Part shown: positions 26,508 to 34,770 of the stretch, in pieces | Layout of the letters: every line of letters starts with the position of its first letter | Numbering within the stretch: the first letter of the stretch is position 1 | Assembly (NCBI GenBank): GCA_048262455.1 | Contig: JBLXFD010000015.1 | Span: 35,366 to 99,365, forward strand | Source: Psychromarinibacter sp048262455 | Lineage (GTDB): Bacteria; Pseudomonadota; Alphaproteobacteria; Rhodobacterales; Rhodobacteraceae | Length of the DNA stretch: 64,000 bases | Direction of reading: 5' to 3' | The notes under the pieces: generated by a model | What the model was told of the DNA's origin: nothing | What the model saw: only the letters and a program-made list of their open reading frames with translations | Databases searched by the model: none | Translations under genes and position numbers: made by a program

Positions 26508-27632
26508 CTACTCCTTCGGGATCGCGCGGGTGCCTTCGATCGACAGTCCGTAACCGTCTAGCCCCACCACCTTCGGCAGCGGCGAGTTGGTCAGCAGGAT
26601 CAGCTTCGTCAGCCCCAGCGCGGTGAGGATCTGCGCCCCCAGCCCGTACTGCCGCAGGATCTGCGGCGAGACCTGGCCGTCCGTCACCAGCTTCATCGAG
26701 GGATCGCGCAGCAGCACCACCAGCCCCCGCCCCTCGCGGGCGATCTCCTGCATCGCGTGGCGCAGCTCGTCCGCCGGGTGCGGCCCGAGGCCCAGCGCAT
26801 CCTCCAGCGGGTTCAGCGCGTGCATCCGCACCAGCACCGGGTCATCGCCCGAAATGTCGCCCTTGGACAGCACGATATGCTCGGCGCCCTGGGTCTCGTC
26901 GGTGAAGACGCGCATCATCCAGTCGCCGCCGAACTCGGACTGCACCGACTTCACCGCGCTTTCCTTGACCAGGTTGTCGTGGCGGTGGCGGTAGGCGATC
27001 AGGTCGGAGATCGTGCCGACCTTCAGGTTGTGCTTCTGCGCGAAGGCGATCAGGTCGGGAAGGCGGGCCATGGTGCCGTCTTCCTTCATGATCTCGCAGA
27101 TCACCCCCGACGCGTTCAGCCCCGCCAGCCGCGCGATGTCCACCGCCGCCTCGGTATGGCCGGCGCGCACCAGCACGCCGCCGTCGCGGGCGCGCAGGGG
27201 GAAGACGTGGCCCGGCGTGGCGATGTCGGCGGCGCCCCGGGTGGGGTCGATGGCGACGGAAACGGTGCGGGCGCGGTCCTGGGCCGAGATGCCCGTGGTC
27301 ACCCCCTCGCGCGCCTCGATCGAGATGGTGAAGGCCGTCTCGTGCCGGGAGGAGTTGTAGGAAGACATCAGCGGCAGCCCCAGCGCGTCGATCCGCGCCG
27401 CCGGCAGCGCCAGGCAGATCAGACCGCGCCCGTGGGTGGCCATGAAGTTGATCGCCTCGGGCGTGGCCATCTGCGCCGGGATCACAAGGTCGCCCTCGTT
27501 CTCGCGGTCCTCGTGGTCCACCAGGATGAACATGCGCCCGTTGCGCGCGTCCTCGATGATCTCCTCGACCTTCGAGATGGCGTCGGACCAGTCGCGTTCC
27601 ACCGGTCCCGAAGTTTCATATTGCTTGGTCAT
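26508..27632 (-). CDS. ribB: 3,4-dihydroxy-2-butanone 4-phosphate synthase fused to a degenerate GCHII domain (RibBX type)
   Basis: 374 residues. The N-terminal domain (about 15-215) is a full DHBP synthase that makes the four-carbon unit of riboflavin from ribulose 5-phosphate. The acidic metal-binding loop is DHEDRENEGDL (39-49) and the second motif is AGHTEA (157-162). The C-terminal domain has the fold of GTP cyclohydrolase II, but the zinc segment (267-283, VRMHALNPLEDALGLGP) has no cysteine, so that activity should be lost. This is the RibBX arrangement described in proteobacteria. A real RibA must be encoded elsewhere. The ATG is set by the MTKQYET start with family length. Confidence 0.92.
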   Translation of the reverse strand: MTKQYETSGPVERDWSDAISKVEEIIEDARNGRMFILVDHEDRENEGDLVIPAQMATPEAINFMATHGRGLICLALPAARIDALGLPLMSSYNSSRHETAFTISIEAREGVTTGISAQDRARTVSVAIDPTRGAADIATPGHVFPLRARDGGVLVRAGHTEAAVDIARLAGLNASGVICEIMKEDGTMARLPDLIAFAQKHNLKVGTISDLIAYRHRHDNLVKESAVKSVQSEFGGDWMMRVFTDETQGAEHIVLSKGDISGDDPVLVRMHALNPLEDALGLGPHPADELRHAMQEIAREGRGLVVLLRDPSMKLVTDGQVSPQILRQYGLGAQILTALGLTKLILLTNSPLPKVVGLDGYGLSIEGTRAIPKE

Positions 27633-27712
27633 CGCCGCCCCCGGGCTGCTTCTGCGGCGCGGGATAGACCATGGCGCAGGGCTTGGCCAGACCCGCCGCG
27701 GCGCAGCGCCAA

Positions 27713-28126
27713 TCAGTCGCGATAGCCGGCGTTCCAGAGCGCATAGAGGAAGCTGGCGGACCAGGTGAGCACCATGAAGCCGCCCAGCGACTGCATCATG
27801 CTGACCATGCGGATCGCGCCGTCGCTGACGAGGTGCGGGTAGCCGAGGGTCGAAAAGGCGGTGCCGGAGAAATAGACCAGTTCCGATATGTCGCCCGGCA
27901 CCACCCCCTCGATCTGCCCCATGCCGTCCCAGATCAGCAGCCCGCGATAGGCATAGGCGAAGCCGATGATCTCCAGCGTGTGGACCGCGAGCAGGCCGAT
28001 GAAGGCGCCGAACAGGGTGCGGCGGGTGCGGGTCTCGCCCAGCACGGTGGACAGAAGGTGCAGGCCCAGGTGGTGGAACGCGCCCAGCAGCGCGACCAGC
28101 AGGAAACCGACCGTCAAGCCTGTCAT
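27713..28126 (-). CDS. Two-helix ion channel protein (Ion_trans_2 type)
   Basis: 137-residue membrane protein. Helices at about 3-25, 38-62 and 105-128 surround a pore segment YFSGTAFSTLGYPHL, where STLGY resembles the TxGY/F selectivity filter of potassium-type channels. An additional N-terminal helix is present. The gene lies in the riboflavin operon between ribBX and an unknown gene, with 80-base and 10-base gaps. A metabolic link is not evident; a small channel in the same transcript is unusual but the strand and spacing suggest co-transcription. Confidence 0.75.
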   Translation of the reverse strand: MTGLTVGFLLVALLGAFHHLGLHLLSTVLGETRTRRTLFGAFIGLLAVHTLEIIGFAYAYRGLLIWDGMGQIEGVVPGDISELVYFSGTAFSTLGYPHLVSDGAIRMVSMMQSLGGFMVLTWSASFLYALWNAGYRD

Positions 28127-28136
28127 CCAAGGTTCC

Positions 28137-28718
28137 TCAAGGGGCGAAGAACCTTTCCGCCGCGACCAGTCCCCCGAGCTTGGCCGCCGCGCACCATTCC
28201 CGTTCGACGGAGGTGGCAGAGACCAGAACGACCCGGTCCGCCGGCAGGTTCCCTTCCCGCAGCGCCTCCAGCAACCGGGCGCGGGTGGCGGACCAGCCGG
28301 CGTCGAAGCCGGGCGCGGGGGCGGCGTGGTCCAGCAGGTCGGGGTTCAGTTGCGCCACCGCCGCGGGATCGGCGGGCGCATAGATGGCCGCTAGCCGCCC
28401 TGCCCTGCCCGACAGCGCGGCAAGTCGCGCCGCCTCGCCCCTCTCGATCCGCAGCCGGCGCGGGGTCAGTGCCAGCGCGTTGCCGGAGAACAGGAAGGCC
28501 AGCACGTCATGCCCCGAGGCCGCGCGGATCGATGCATAGGTGGTGTAGTCGAGCCCCAGTTCCTTCGCCCGCGCCACCCGGCGGCGCACCACCTCCAGCG
28601 GCATCCGGTCCCCCAGCAGCGCCGCCCGCGCCTTGCCCCAGGCCCGCCGCCGGCCGCGATACCCGGGCTCCATCGAGGGGCCGCCGTTGTGGCCGATGCC
28701 CTGCACGGGGCTAGTCAT
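28137..28718 (-). CDS. Conserved hypothetical protein in the rib operon
   Basis: 193-residue basic, apparently cytosolic protein without a recognised family. Notable parts are the glycine-rich start GIGHNGGPSMEPGYRGRRR, a segment ARAKELGLDYTTYASIRAASGHDVLAFLFSG reading like a small alpha/beta unit, and a C-terminal VVLVSATSVEREWCAAAKLGG. It overlaps the ribE stop by ATGA, so it is translationally coupled to riboflavin synthase and may assist flavin metabolism. That is inference from position alone. Confidence 0.65.
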   Translation of the reverse strand: MTSPVQGIGHNGGPSMEPGYRGRRRAWGKARAALLGDRMPLEVVRRRVARAKELGLDYTTYASIRAASGHDVLAFLFSGNALALTPRRLRIERGEAARLAALSGRAGRLAAIYAPADPAAVAQLNPDLLDHAAPAPGFDAGWSATRARLLEALREGNLPADRVVLVSATSVEREWCAAAKLGGLVAAERFFAP

Positions 28719-29317
28719 GACATTTCCTGCAGGCGTGCGACGTAGCGGGCCAGCGTGTCGATCTCCAGGTTGACCGTATCGCCCTGGGCGACGCTGCCCC
28801 AGGTGGTGACCTGGCAGGTATGGGGGATCAGGTTCACGCCGAAGACCCGCCCGTCCACCTCGTTCACCGTCAGCGAGGTGCCGTTCAGCGCCACCGAGCC
28901 CTTGGGCGCGATGAAGCGGGCCAGCGCCTCTGGCGCGCGCATGGTGACGCGGGTGCTGTCGCCCTCGGCGGTCAGCGATAGCACCTCGGCCACCCCGTCC
29001 ACGTGGCCCGAGACGATGTGCCCGCCCAGCTCGTCCCCCACCTTCAGCGCGCGTTCCAGGTTGATCCGCCGGCCCGGCGCCCAGGCGTTGCGGCCGATGT
29101 TGGTCTTCGACACCGTCTCGGCGCTGATCTCGACATCGAACCAGGAGCGCGGGGCGAGGCCCTTGGCGATGACGGTCAGGCAGACGCCGTCGCAGGCGAC
29201 CGAGGCGCCGATGTCGATCCGCTCGACATCATAGGAGGTCCCGATCCGCGCGCGCAGGTCGCCGCGCTGCTCTGCCTCCAGCAGCTCTCCGACGTCGGTG
29301 ATGATCCCGGTAAACAT
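28715..29317 (-). CDS. ribE: Riboflavin synthase, alpha subunit
   Basis: Final enzyme of riboflavin synthesis, 200 residues, dismutating two 6,7-dimethyl-8-ribityllumazine molecules. The two-barrel layout is clear: the first domain begins MFTGIITDVG, and the repeat contains MFTGII-like and GHIVSGHVDGV, SLTVNEV segments. The ATG is preceded by GAGGAG. No FMN-riboswitch core is visible in the 200 bases upstream. ribD, normally next to it, is not in the window. First gene of the operon ribE-unknown-channel-ribBX-ribH-nusB. Confidence 0.95.
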   Translation of the reverse strand: MFTGIITDVGELLEAEQRGDLRARIGTSYDVERIDIGASVACDGVCLTVIAKGLAPRSWFDVEISAETVSKTNIGRNAWAPGRRINLERALKVGDELGGHIVSGHVDGVAEVLSLTAEGDSTRVTMRAPEALARFIAPKGSVALNGTSLTVNEVDGRVFGVNLIPHTCQVTTWGSVAQGDTVNLEIDTLARYVARLQEMS

Positions 29318-29533
29318 GGGCGCTCCTCGTGGTTTCGCGGCAGGGTGCCCCCCCGGCGCGGCAAGGGCAAGAGGCGGCGCCGGGGTGCGGCGGAAGGACA
29401 CCGGAGCGGGACAAAGGGGCACGGGCACGAAAATTGTTCGCGATTGACATAACTTCGCCCGAATAAACCGGCAATTCGATGCAAATCCCGACGTTCCCGT
29501 TCATAAATGGGAGCCAAGCAGAGGGGCATTCGA

Positions 29534-30820
29534 ATGATCGTCGGCGAGAACCGGAATTTCCTGTTCCTGCAGGGCCCGCACGGGCCGTTCTTTCACCGTC
29601 TGGGAAAGATGTTGCGGGCGGCCGGGGCCGAGGTCTGGCGCGTGGGGTTCAACGCGGGCGACAAGTTCTTCTGGCGCGACCGTGCCAGCTACATCGCCTA
29701 TACCCGCCCCTCCGAGGACTGGCCCGCCGCCTTCCGCGCCATCGTGGCAGAGCGCGGGATCACCGACATCGTCCTGTACGGCGACACCCGCCCGGTCCAC
29801 GCCGCGGCGGTCGAGGCGGCGCGCGAGATGGGGCTGTGCATCCACGTCTTCGAGGAAGGCTACCTGCGCCCCTACTGGGTCACCTACGAACGCGGCGGAT
29901 CAAACGGCAACTCGGTGCTGATGGACCTGGACGTGGCCGACATGCAGGCGACGCTGGCCGAGGCCGACCTCGACATCCCCGAGGCGCCCGCCCACTGGGG
30001 CGACATGCGCCACCACATCTTCTACGGCGCCGTCTACCACGGCTTCCTGCTGCTGGCGAACCGCGCCTACCGCAACTTCCGCGCCCACCGCACGCTGTCG
30101 GTGATGCAGGAATTCCGGCTGTACCTGAAGCGGCTGATGTTCATGCCCTGGCTCTGGGCCGACCGGGTGCAGGCCACCTGGCGGATCAAGTACGGCGGCT
30201 TTCCCTACCACCTGACGCTACTGCAGCTGGCCCATGACGCCAGCTTCACCAGCCACAGCCGCTTCGGGTCGATGACCGAGTTCCTCGAGGCGGTGATCAA
30301 GGGCTTCTCCGAGGGCGCGCCCCGGCACCACCACATGGTGTTCAAGGCGCATCCGCTGGAAGACGGGCGCGCGCCGATCCGGGGAGAGATCCGGCGGCTG
30401 GCGATACAGTACGGTGTGGCGGACCGGGTGCACTTCGTGCGCGGCGGCAAGCTGGCGCAGCTGCTGGACCACGCGCGCGGGGCGGTGACGGTGAATTCCA
30501 CCGCCGCCCAGCAGGTGCTGTGGCGCGGGCTGCCGCTGATGGTCTTCGGCGACGCGGTCTATGCCAAGCCGGAATTCGTCTCTGTCCAGCCGGTGCCGGA
30601 GTTCTTCGCCCGGCCCCAGCGCCCGGACAACCGCGCCTACCGCGACTACCGGCACTTCCTGCTGGAGACCTCGCAGATTGCCGGGGGCTTCTATTCCGCC
30701 GGCGGGCGGCGTCAGTTGCTGCGCCAGGTGGTGGACATGATGCTGGCGCCGGAGTGTCCCTACGAGGCCCTGCGCCACGGCACAGCGGCTCCTAGGCAAC
30801 AGTTGCGCGTCATCAAGTAG
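29534..30820 (+). CDS. kpsS: Capsule polysaccharide modification/export protein, KpsS-like
   Basis: 428-residue cytosolic protein of the group 2 capsule system. KpsS and KpsC are beta-Kdo transferases that build the poly-Kdo linker between lipid and capsule. Here LQGPHGPFFHRLGKML begins the GT fold, FEEGYLRPYWVTYERGG matches the family, and the C-terminal GKLAQLLDHARGAVTVNSTAA with GLPLMVFGDAVY contains the nucleotide-binding part. ATG 29534 is used because GAGGGG lies 7 bases upstream; an in-frame ATG 27 bases earlier has none. The ABC transporter genes kpsMTE are not in the window. Confidence 0.9.
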   Translation: MIVGENRNFLFLQGPHGPFFHRLGKMLRAAGAEVWRVGFNAGDKFFWRDRASYIAYTRPSEDWPAAFRAIVAERGITDIVLYGDTRPVHAAAVEAAREMGLCIHVFEEGYLRPYWVTYERGGSNGNSVLMDLDVADMQATLAEADLDIPEAPAHWGDMRHHIFYGAVYHGFLLLANRAYRNFRAHRTLSVMQEFRLYLKRLMFMPWLWADRVQATWRIKYGGFPYHLTLLQLAHDASFTSHSRFGSMTEFLEAVIKGFSEGAPRHHHMVFKAHPLEDGRAPIRGEIRRLAIQYGVADRVHFVRGGKLAQLLDHARGAVTVNSTAAQQVLWRGLPLMVFGDAVYAKPEFVSVQPVPEFFARPQRPDNRAYRDYRHFLLETSQIAGGFYSAGGRRQLLRQVVDMMLAPECPYEALRHGTAAPRQQLRVIK

Positions 30821-30913
30821 CCCGCCCGGCCACCACCCGTGGCTAATACGGCCTGTTTCCGATAGTTTATAAAAAAAACTTGAGGCAGAAATACAGGTCG
30901 AGGAGACCGGGCA

Positions 30914-32044
30914 GTGAAAATCAGTGCATCGCGATGGGCGAAGGCCGTCGCCCTTCTGGCGTTGGTCAGCTTCACGGCAGGCTGCGGCCTGCCTCGCGTG
31001 GGGCCGAACAAGCGTGAAATCTATTCCGGATCCGTCCAGCGCGAAGGCGATGCCTTCATCGTTTCCGTCAACGACCGGGTGACCCGGGCCACCGCCGTGG
31101 TCCCGACCCTCGGCTTTTCAGGCAGCTTCGCCAACGCGGGTGTCATCGGCTCCGACACCATCCGCCCCGGCGACACGCTGGGGCTGACGATCTACGAGAA
31201 CGTCGACGACGGCCTGCTGGCCGGCCCGCAGGCAAACGCCGCGGTACTGGAGGAAGTGCAGGTCGACGGCGCCGGCTTCATCTTCATCCCCTACGCCGGC
31301 CGCATCCGCGCCGCCGGCAATACCCCCGAGACGATCCGCCGCCTGATCACAGAGCGGCTGGCCGACCAGACCCCGGACCCGCAGGTGCTGGTGCGCCGGG
31401 TGGCCGGTGACGGGGCGACCGTCTCCGTGACCGGGGCGGTGACCTCGCAGGGGGTCTTCCCGATCGAGCGGCCGACCCGCACCCTCGCCACCATGCTGGC
31501 GCAGGCCGGCGGCGTGACCGTGGCGCCCGAAACCGCCGTGGTGCGGCTGATCCGCGGCGGGCAGACCGGCCGGGTCTGGTACGAGGACCTGTTCGAGGAC
31601 CCCCGCGCCGACATCGCCCTGCGCGGCGGCGACCGGATCCTGGTGGAGGCCGACAGCCGGACCTTCACCGCCCTCGGCGCCACCGGGCAGCAAAGCCAGG
31701 TGCGTTTCGAGACCCGCAATATCACCGCGATCGAGGCCATCGCCCAGGTGGGCGGCCTGCAAAGCACCACCGCCGATCCTACCGGCGTCTTCGTGTTCCG
31801 CAACGAGCCGGTGGAGATCGCCGCGCAGGTGCTGGGCCGCACCGACCTGATCGGCACCCAGCGCATGGTCTACGTGCTGGACCTGACCGAACCGAACGGG
31901 CTGTTCCTGGCGCGGGACTTCGTGATCCGCGACGGCGACACCGTCTACGTCACCGAGGCGCCCTTCGTGCAGTGGTCCAAGACGCTCTCGGCGATCACCG
32001 GCACGCTGACCGCGGCCAACAACATCTCGAACATCGCGAACTAG
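30914..32044 (+). CDS. kpsD: Polysaccharide export outer-membrane lipoprotein, KpsD/Wza family
   Basis: 376-residue lipoprotein with a signal peptide ending at the lipobox FTAGC. It belongs to the OPX family forming the outer-membrane or periplasmic channel for capsule export. A poly_export domain (about 80-160, with DTIRPGDTLGLTIYENV) is followed by two SLBB-like domains. A GTG start is used with GAGGAG upstream. Followed at once by kpsC, with a terminator-like hairpin at their junction. The upstream 90 bases carry an AT-rich TTTATAAAA promoter-like stretch. Confidence 0.9.
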   Translation: MKISASRWAKAVALLALVSFTAGCGLPRVGPNKREIYSGSVQREGDAFIVSVNDRVTRATAVVPTLGFSGSFANAGVIGSDTIRPGDTLGLTIYENVDDGLLAGPQANAAVLEEVQVDGAGFIFIPYAGRIRAAGNTPETIRRLITERLADQTPDPQVLVRRVAGDGATVSVTGAVTSQGVFPIERPTRTLATMLAQAGGVTVAPETAVVRLIRGGQTGRVWYEDLFEDPRADIALRGGDRILVEADSRTFTALGATGQQSQVRFETRNITAIEAIAQVGGLQSTTADPTGVFVFRNEPVEIAAQVLGRTDLIGTQRMVYVLDLTEPNGLFLARDFVIRDGDTVYVTEAPFVQWSKTLSAITGTLTAANNISNIAN

Positions 32045-32046
32045 CC

Positions 32047-34104
32047 TTGCGGGGCAACACGCCTTCGGACAGCGCCGCCGGGAGGGAAACCTCCCGGCGG
32101 CTTTTCGTTTACAACGGCGGCTTCCTGACCCAGCGCCGGGTGCGGCGGATCCTGCAGCTGGCCGGCTGGGACATCCGGCTGGGCCGTCCCGGCCCCGGCG
32201 ACACGGTGGGCGTCTGGGGCCGCAGCCCCACCGCCCGGCGCGGAGAGGCGGTGGCGGCGCGCACCGGCGCGGGGCTGCTGCGGGTGGAGGACGCGCTGCT
32301 GCGCTCGGTCCATCCCGGGCGCGCGGGCAGCCCGCCGCTGGGGCTGCACCTGGACCGGCGGGGGGTGCATTTCGACGCCGCTCAGCCCTCGGACCTCGAG
32401 CACCTGCTGGCCACCCACCCGCTGGACGACACCGCCCTGCTGGACCGGGCCCGCACCTGCACCGACTGGCTGCGGGACGCGCACCTGTCGAAGTACAACG
32501 CCTTCGACCCCGCCGCCCCGCTGCCCGCCGCGCCCTACGTGGTGGTGATCGACCAGACCCGCGGCGACGCCTCGATCCGCCACGGCGGGGCCAGCGCCGC
32601 CACCTTCCGCGAGATGCTGGTCTTCGCGCAGGAGGAAAACCCCGGCGCGCGGGTCATCATCAAGACCCACCCCGAGACCCGCGCCGGCCACCGCCCCGGC
32701 CATTTCGGCCCCGAGGACGCGCGCGGCAAGGTCACGCTGCTGACCGACGCGGTCAGCCCATGGGCGCTGTTCGAGGGGGCCACCTCGGTCTACGCCGTCA
32801 CCTCGCAGATGGGGTTCGAGGCGATCCTGGCAGGCCACCGTCCGCGGATTTTCGGCCAGCCCTTCTATGCCGGCTGGGGGCTGACCCAGGACGAGACCCC
32901 GGTGCCCCGCCGCGAGCGCCGCCTGACCCGGGCGCAGCTGTTCGCGGCGGCGATGATCCTCTATCCCACCTGGTACGACCCCTTCACCGACCGCCTCTGC
33001 CCGCTGGAGGACGCCATCGCCGCGCTGGAGGCGCAGGCGGCCGCATGGCGCGCCGACCGGCAGGGTCACGTGGCGGTGGGGATGCGGCTGTGGAAGCGGC
33101 GGCCGCTGCAGAAGGTCTTCGGGGCCGAGCGGCGGATGCGGTTCGAGGACGACCCCGCCCGCGCAAGGGCGCTTGCCGGGGCCGAGGGCCGGCGGCTGAT
33201 GGTCTGGGCGGGCAAGGAGACCCCGGAGCTGGCCGAGGGGCCGCTGCTGCGGCCACTGCTGCGGGTCGAGGACGGCTTCCTGCGCTCGCGCGGGCTGGGG
33301 GCGGAGCTGGTCCCGCCGCTGTCGCTGGTGACCGACGACCTGGGGATCTACTACGATCCCACGCGCCCCAGCCGGCTGGAGCATCTGATCGCCGAGGCCG
33401 CCGCCCTGCCCCCCGCCCGCCTGCACCGCGCCGAGGCGCTGGTGGCCCGGCTGACGCGGGCGCGCCTGTCGAAGTACAACCTGACGGCGGGGGATCTGCC
33501 GGACCTGCCCCCGGGCCACCGCATCCTGGTGCCCGGGCAGGTGGAGGACGACGCCTCGATCCGCCTCGGCTGCGGCGAGATCCGCGGCAACCGCGCCCTG
33601 CTGGAGGCGGCGCGCGCGGCCAATCCCGGGGCGGTGATCCTCTACAAGCCGCACCCCGACGTGGAGGCGGGCCTGCGCGCTGGTGCGCTGGACGCAGGGG
33701 CCACCGCCGCGGCGGACATGGTGCTGCGCCGGTCCGACCCGATCCGGCTGATCGAGGAATGCGACGAGATCTGGACCCTCACCTCCCTGACAGGCTTCGA
33801 GGCGCTGCTGCGCGGCGTGCCCGTCACCTGCCTCGGCGCGCCCTTCTACGCCGGCTGGGGCTTGACCCGCGACCGAGGCCCGGTGCCGGAACGCCGGCAG
33901 GCCCGCCCCTCGTTGGCGGCGCTGGCCCACGCGGTGCTGATCGCCTACCCGCGCTACTTCGACCCGGTCACCGGCCTGCCCTGCCCCGCCGAGGCAGTGG
34001 CCCACCGGCTGGAATCCGGGGGACTGCCCCGCCCGGGGCCGTTCAACCGGACGCTGGCCAAGGCGCAGGGTCTGCTGGCGAGCCGGGCGTGGCTGTGGCG
34101 GTAG
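32047..34104 (+). CDS. kpsC: Capsule polysaccharide biosynthesis protein, KpsC-like (two GT modules)
   Basis: About 685 residues, family-typical, with two homologous Kdo-transferase modules of roughly 340 residues each. Repeated marks are LRVEDALLRS / LRVEDGFLRS, HLSKYNAFD / RLSKYNLTA, DDASIRHGG-type / DDASIRLGCG, TSLTGFEALL and YAGWGL in both halves. It makes the poly-Kdo linker of group 2 capsules with KpsS. The start is uncertain. No ATG precedes the family-conserved LFVYNGGF, so TTG 32047, 2 bases after the kpsD stop, is the best candidate. Without it the protein would begin at GTG 32140 and lose the conserved beta strand. A terminator hairpin lies within codons 10-22. Confidence 0.85.
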   Translation: MRGNTPSDSAAGRETSRRLFVYNGGFLTQRRVRRILQLAGWDIRLGRPGPGDTVGVWGRSPTARRGEAVAARTGAGLLRVEDALLRSVHPGRAGSPPLGLHLDRRGVHFDAAQPSDLEHLLATHPLDDTALLDRARTCTDWLRDAHLSKYNAFDPAAPLPAAPYVVVIDQTRGDASIRHGGASAATFREMLVFAQEENPGARVIIKTHPETRAGHRPGHFGPEDARGKVTLLTDAVSPWALFEGATSVYAVTSQMGFEAILAGHRPRIFGQPFYAGWGLTQDETPVPRRERRLTRAQLFAAAMILYPTWYDPFTDRLCPLEDAIAALEAQAAAWRADRQGHVAVGMRLWKRRPLQKVFGAERRMRFEDDPARARALAGAEGRRLMVWAGKETPELAEGPLLRPLLRVEDGFLRSRGLGAELVPPLSLVTDDLGIYYDPTRPSRLEHLIAEAAALPPARLHRAEALVARLTRARLSKYNLTAGDLPDLPPGHRILVPGQVEDDASIRLGCGEIRGNRALLEAARAANPGAVILYKPHPDVEAGLRAGALDAGATAAADMVLRRSDPIRLIEECDEIWTLTSLTGFEALLRGVPVTCLGAPFYAGWGLTRDRGPVPERRQARPSLAALAHAVLIAYPRYFDPVTGLPCPAEAVAHRLESGGLPRPGPFNRTLAKAQGLLASRAWLWR
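32074..32110 (+). terminator. Terminator-like hairpin inside the 5' end of kpsC
   Basis: Perfect 12-bp stem (32074-32085 with 32090-32101), GAAA tetraloop, followed by TTTTCGTTT. It begins 29 bases after the kpsD stop, as expected for a kpsD terminator, yet overlaps codons of kpsC whichever upstream start is used. It may limit read-through from kpsD to kpsC. Confidence 0.75.
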
Positions 34105-34120
34105 GGGGGCGCTGCGGCGC

Positions 34121-34327
34121 GACGTGAGCCTGCCCGTGGGGTGGCGCATCGGACTTCTGGCATGGTCGCTTTATCCCGGCCACATCCGCGCTCTGAATGA
34201 GCCGCGCACGAGGATGACACAGCGCCAGCCCGTGGGGACGGGCAGGCGCTCGCCCCGCGCCTTCGGCTTATTCGGGGCGGATCAGCGCTTCATCCGTAGG
34301 GAGTGGTAGGGCGGGGTTCACCCCGCC
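34121..34327 (+). repeat. Dispersed intergenic repeat family 1, copy A
   Basis: First of three tandem copies filling the kpsC-abrB gap. Shared blocks in order: CTGCCCGTGGGGTGGCGC, TTTATCCCGGCCACATCCGC, GATGACACAGCGCCAGCCCG, CAGGCGCTCGCCCCGCGCC, TTCGGCTT.TTCGGGGCGGA and the terminal palindrome GGCGGGGTTCACCCCGCC. No protein-coding gene is credible in the gap 34105-34770. Confidence 0.9.
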
Positions 34328-34542
34328 ATGGCGCAACGCCAGCCCGCCCGTGGGATGGCGCATCTGTCCTCCGGCATAGTCGCTTAATCCCGGCCACATC
34401 CGCGCACAGAATGAGCCGTGCACGCGGATGACACAGTGCCAGCCCGCCGGGACGGGCAGGCGCTCGCCCCGCGCCTTCGGCTTGATCGGGGCGGATCAGC
34501 GCTTCATCCGTAGGGAGTGGTAGGGTGGGGTTCAACCCCGCC
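34328..34542 (+). repeat. Dispersed intergenic repeat family 1, copy B
   Basis: Same block order as copy A, abutting it head to tail. Differences are scattered substitutions (for example GCTTAATCCCGGCC) and the terminal palindrome is one pair changed, GTGGGGTTCAACCCCGCC. Confidence 0.9.
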
Positions 34543-34755
34543 ATGGCGCAACGCCAGCCTGCCCGTGGGGTGGCGCATCTGGCCCGACATAGTCGCTTTA
34601 TCCCAGCCACATCCGCCCTCCGAATAAGCCGCGCACGAGGATGACACAGCGCCAGCCCGCCGGAACGGGCAGGCGCTCGCCCCGCGCCTTCGGCTTGTTC
34701 GGGGGCTGGTCAGCACACCGCTCGTACGAAGCCGTAGGGCGGGGTTCACCCCGCC
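34543..34755 (+). repeat. Dispersed intergenic repeat family 1, copy C
   Basis: Same block order as copies A and B. Its last part diverges (GGGGCTGGTCAGCACACCG) before ending in the same palindrome GGCGGGGTTCACCCCGCC, 15 bases before the abrB-like stop codon. Confidence 0.9.
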
Positions 34756-34770
34756 ACGCCCCCCACAACC

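Noticed and set aside
29318..29533. Possible FMN riboswitch in front of ribE
   Set aside because: None of the conserved RFN blocks is visible on either strand; only ordinary promoter-like sequence.
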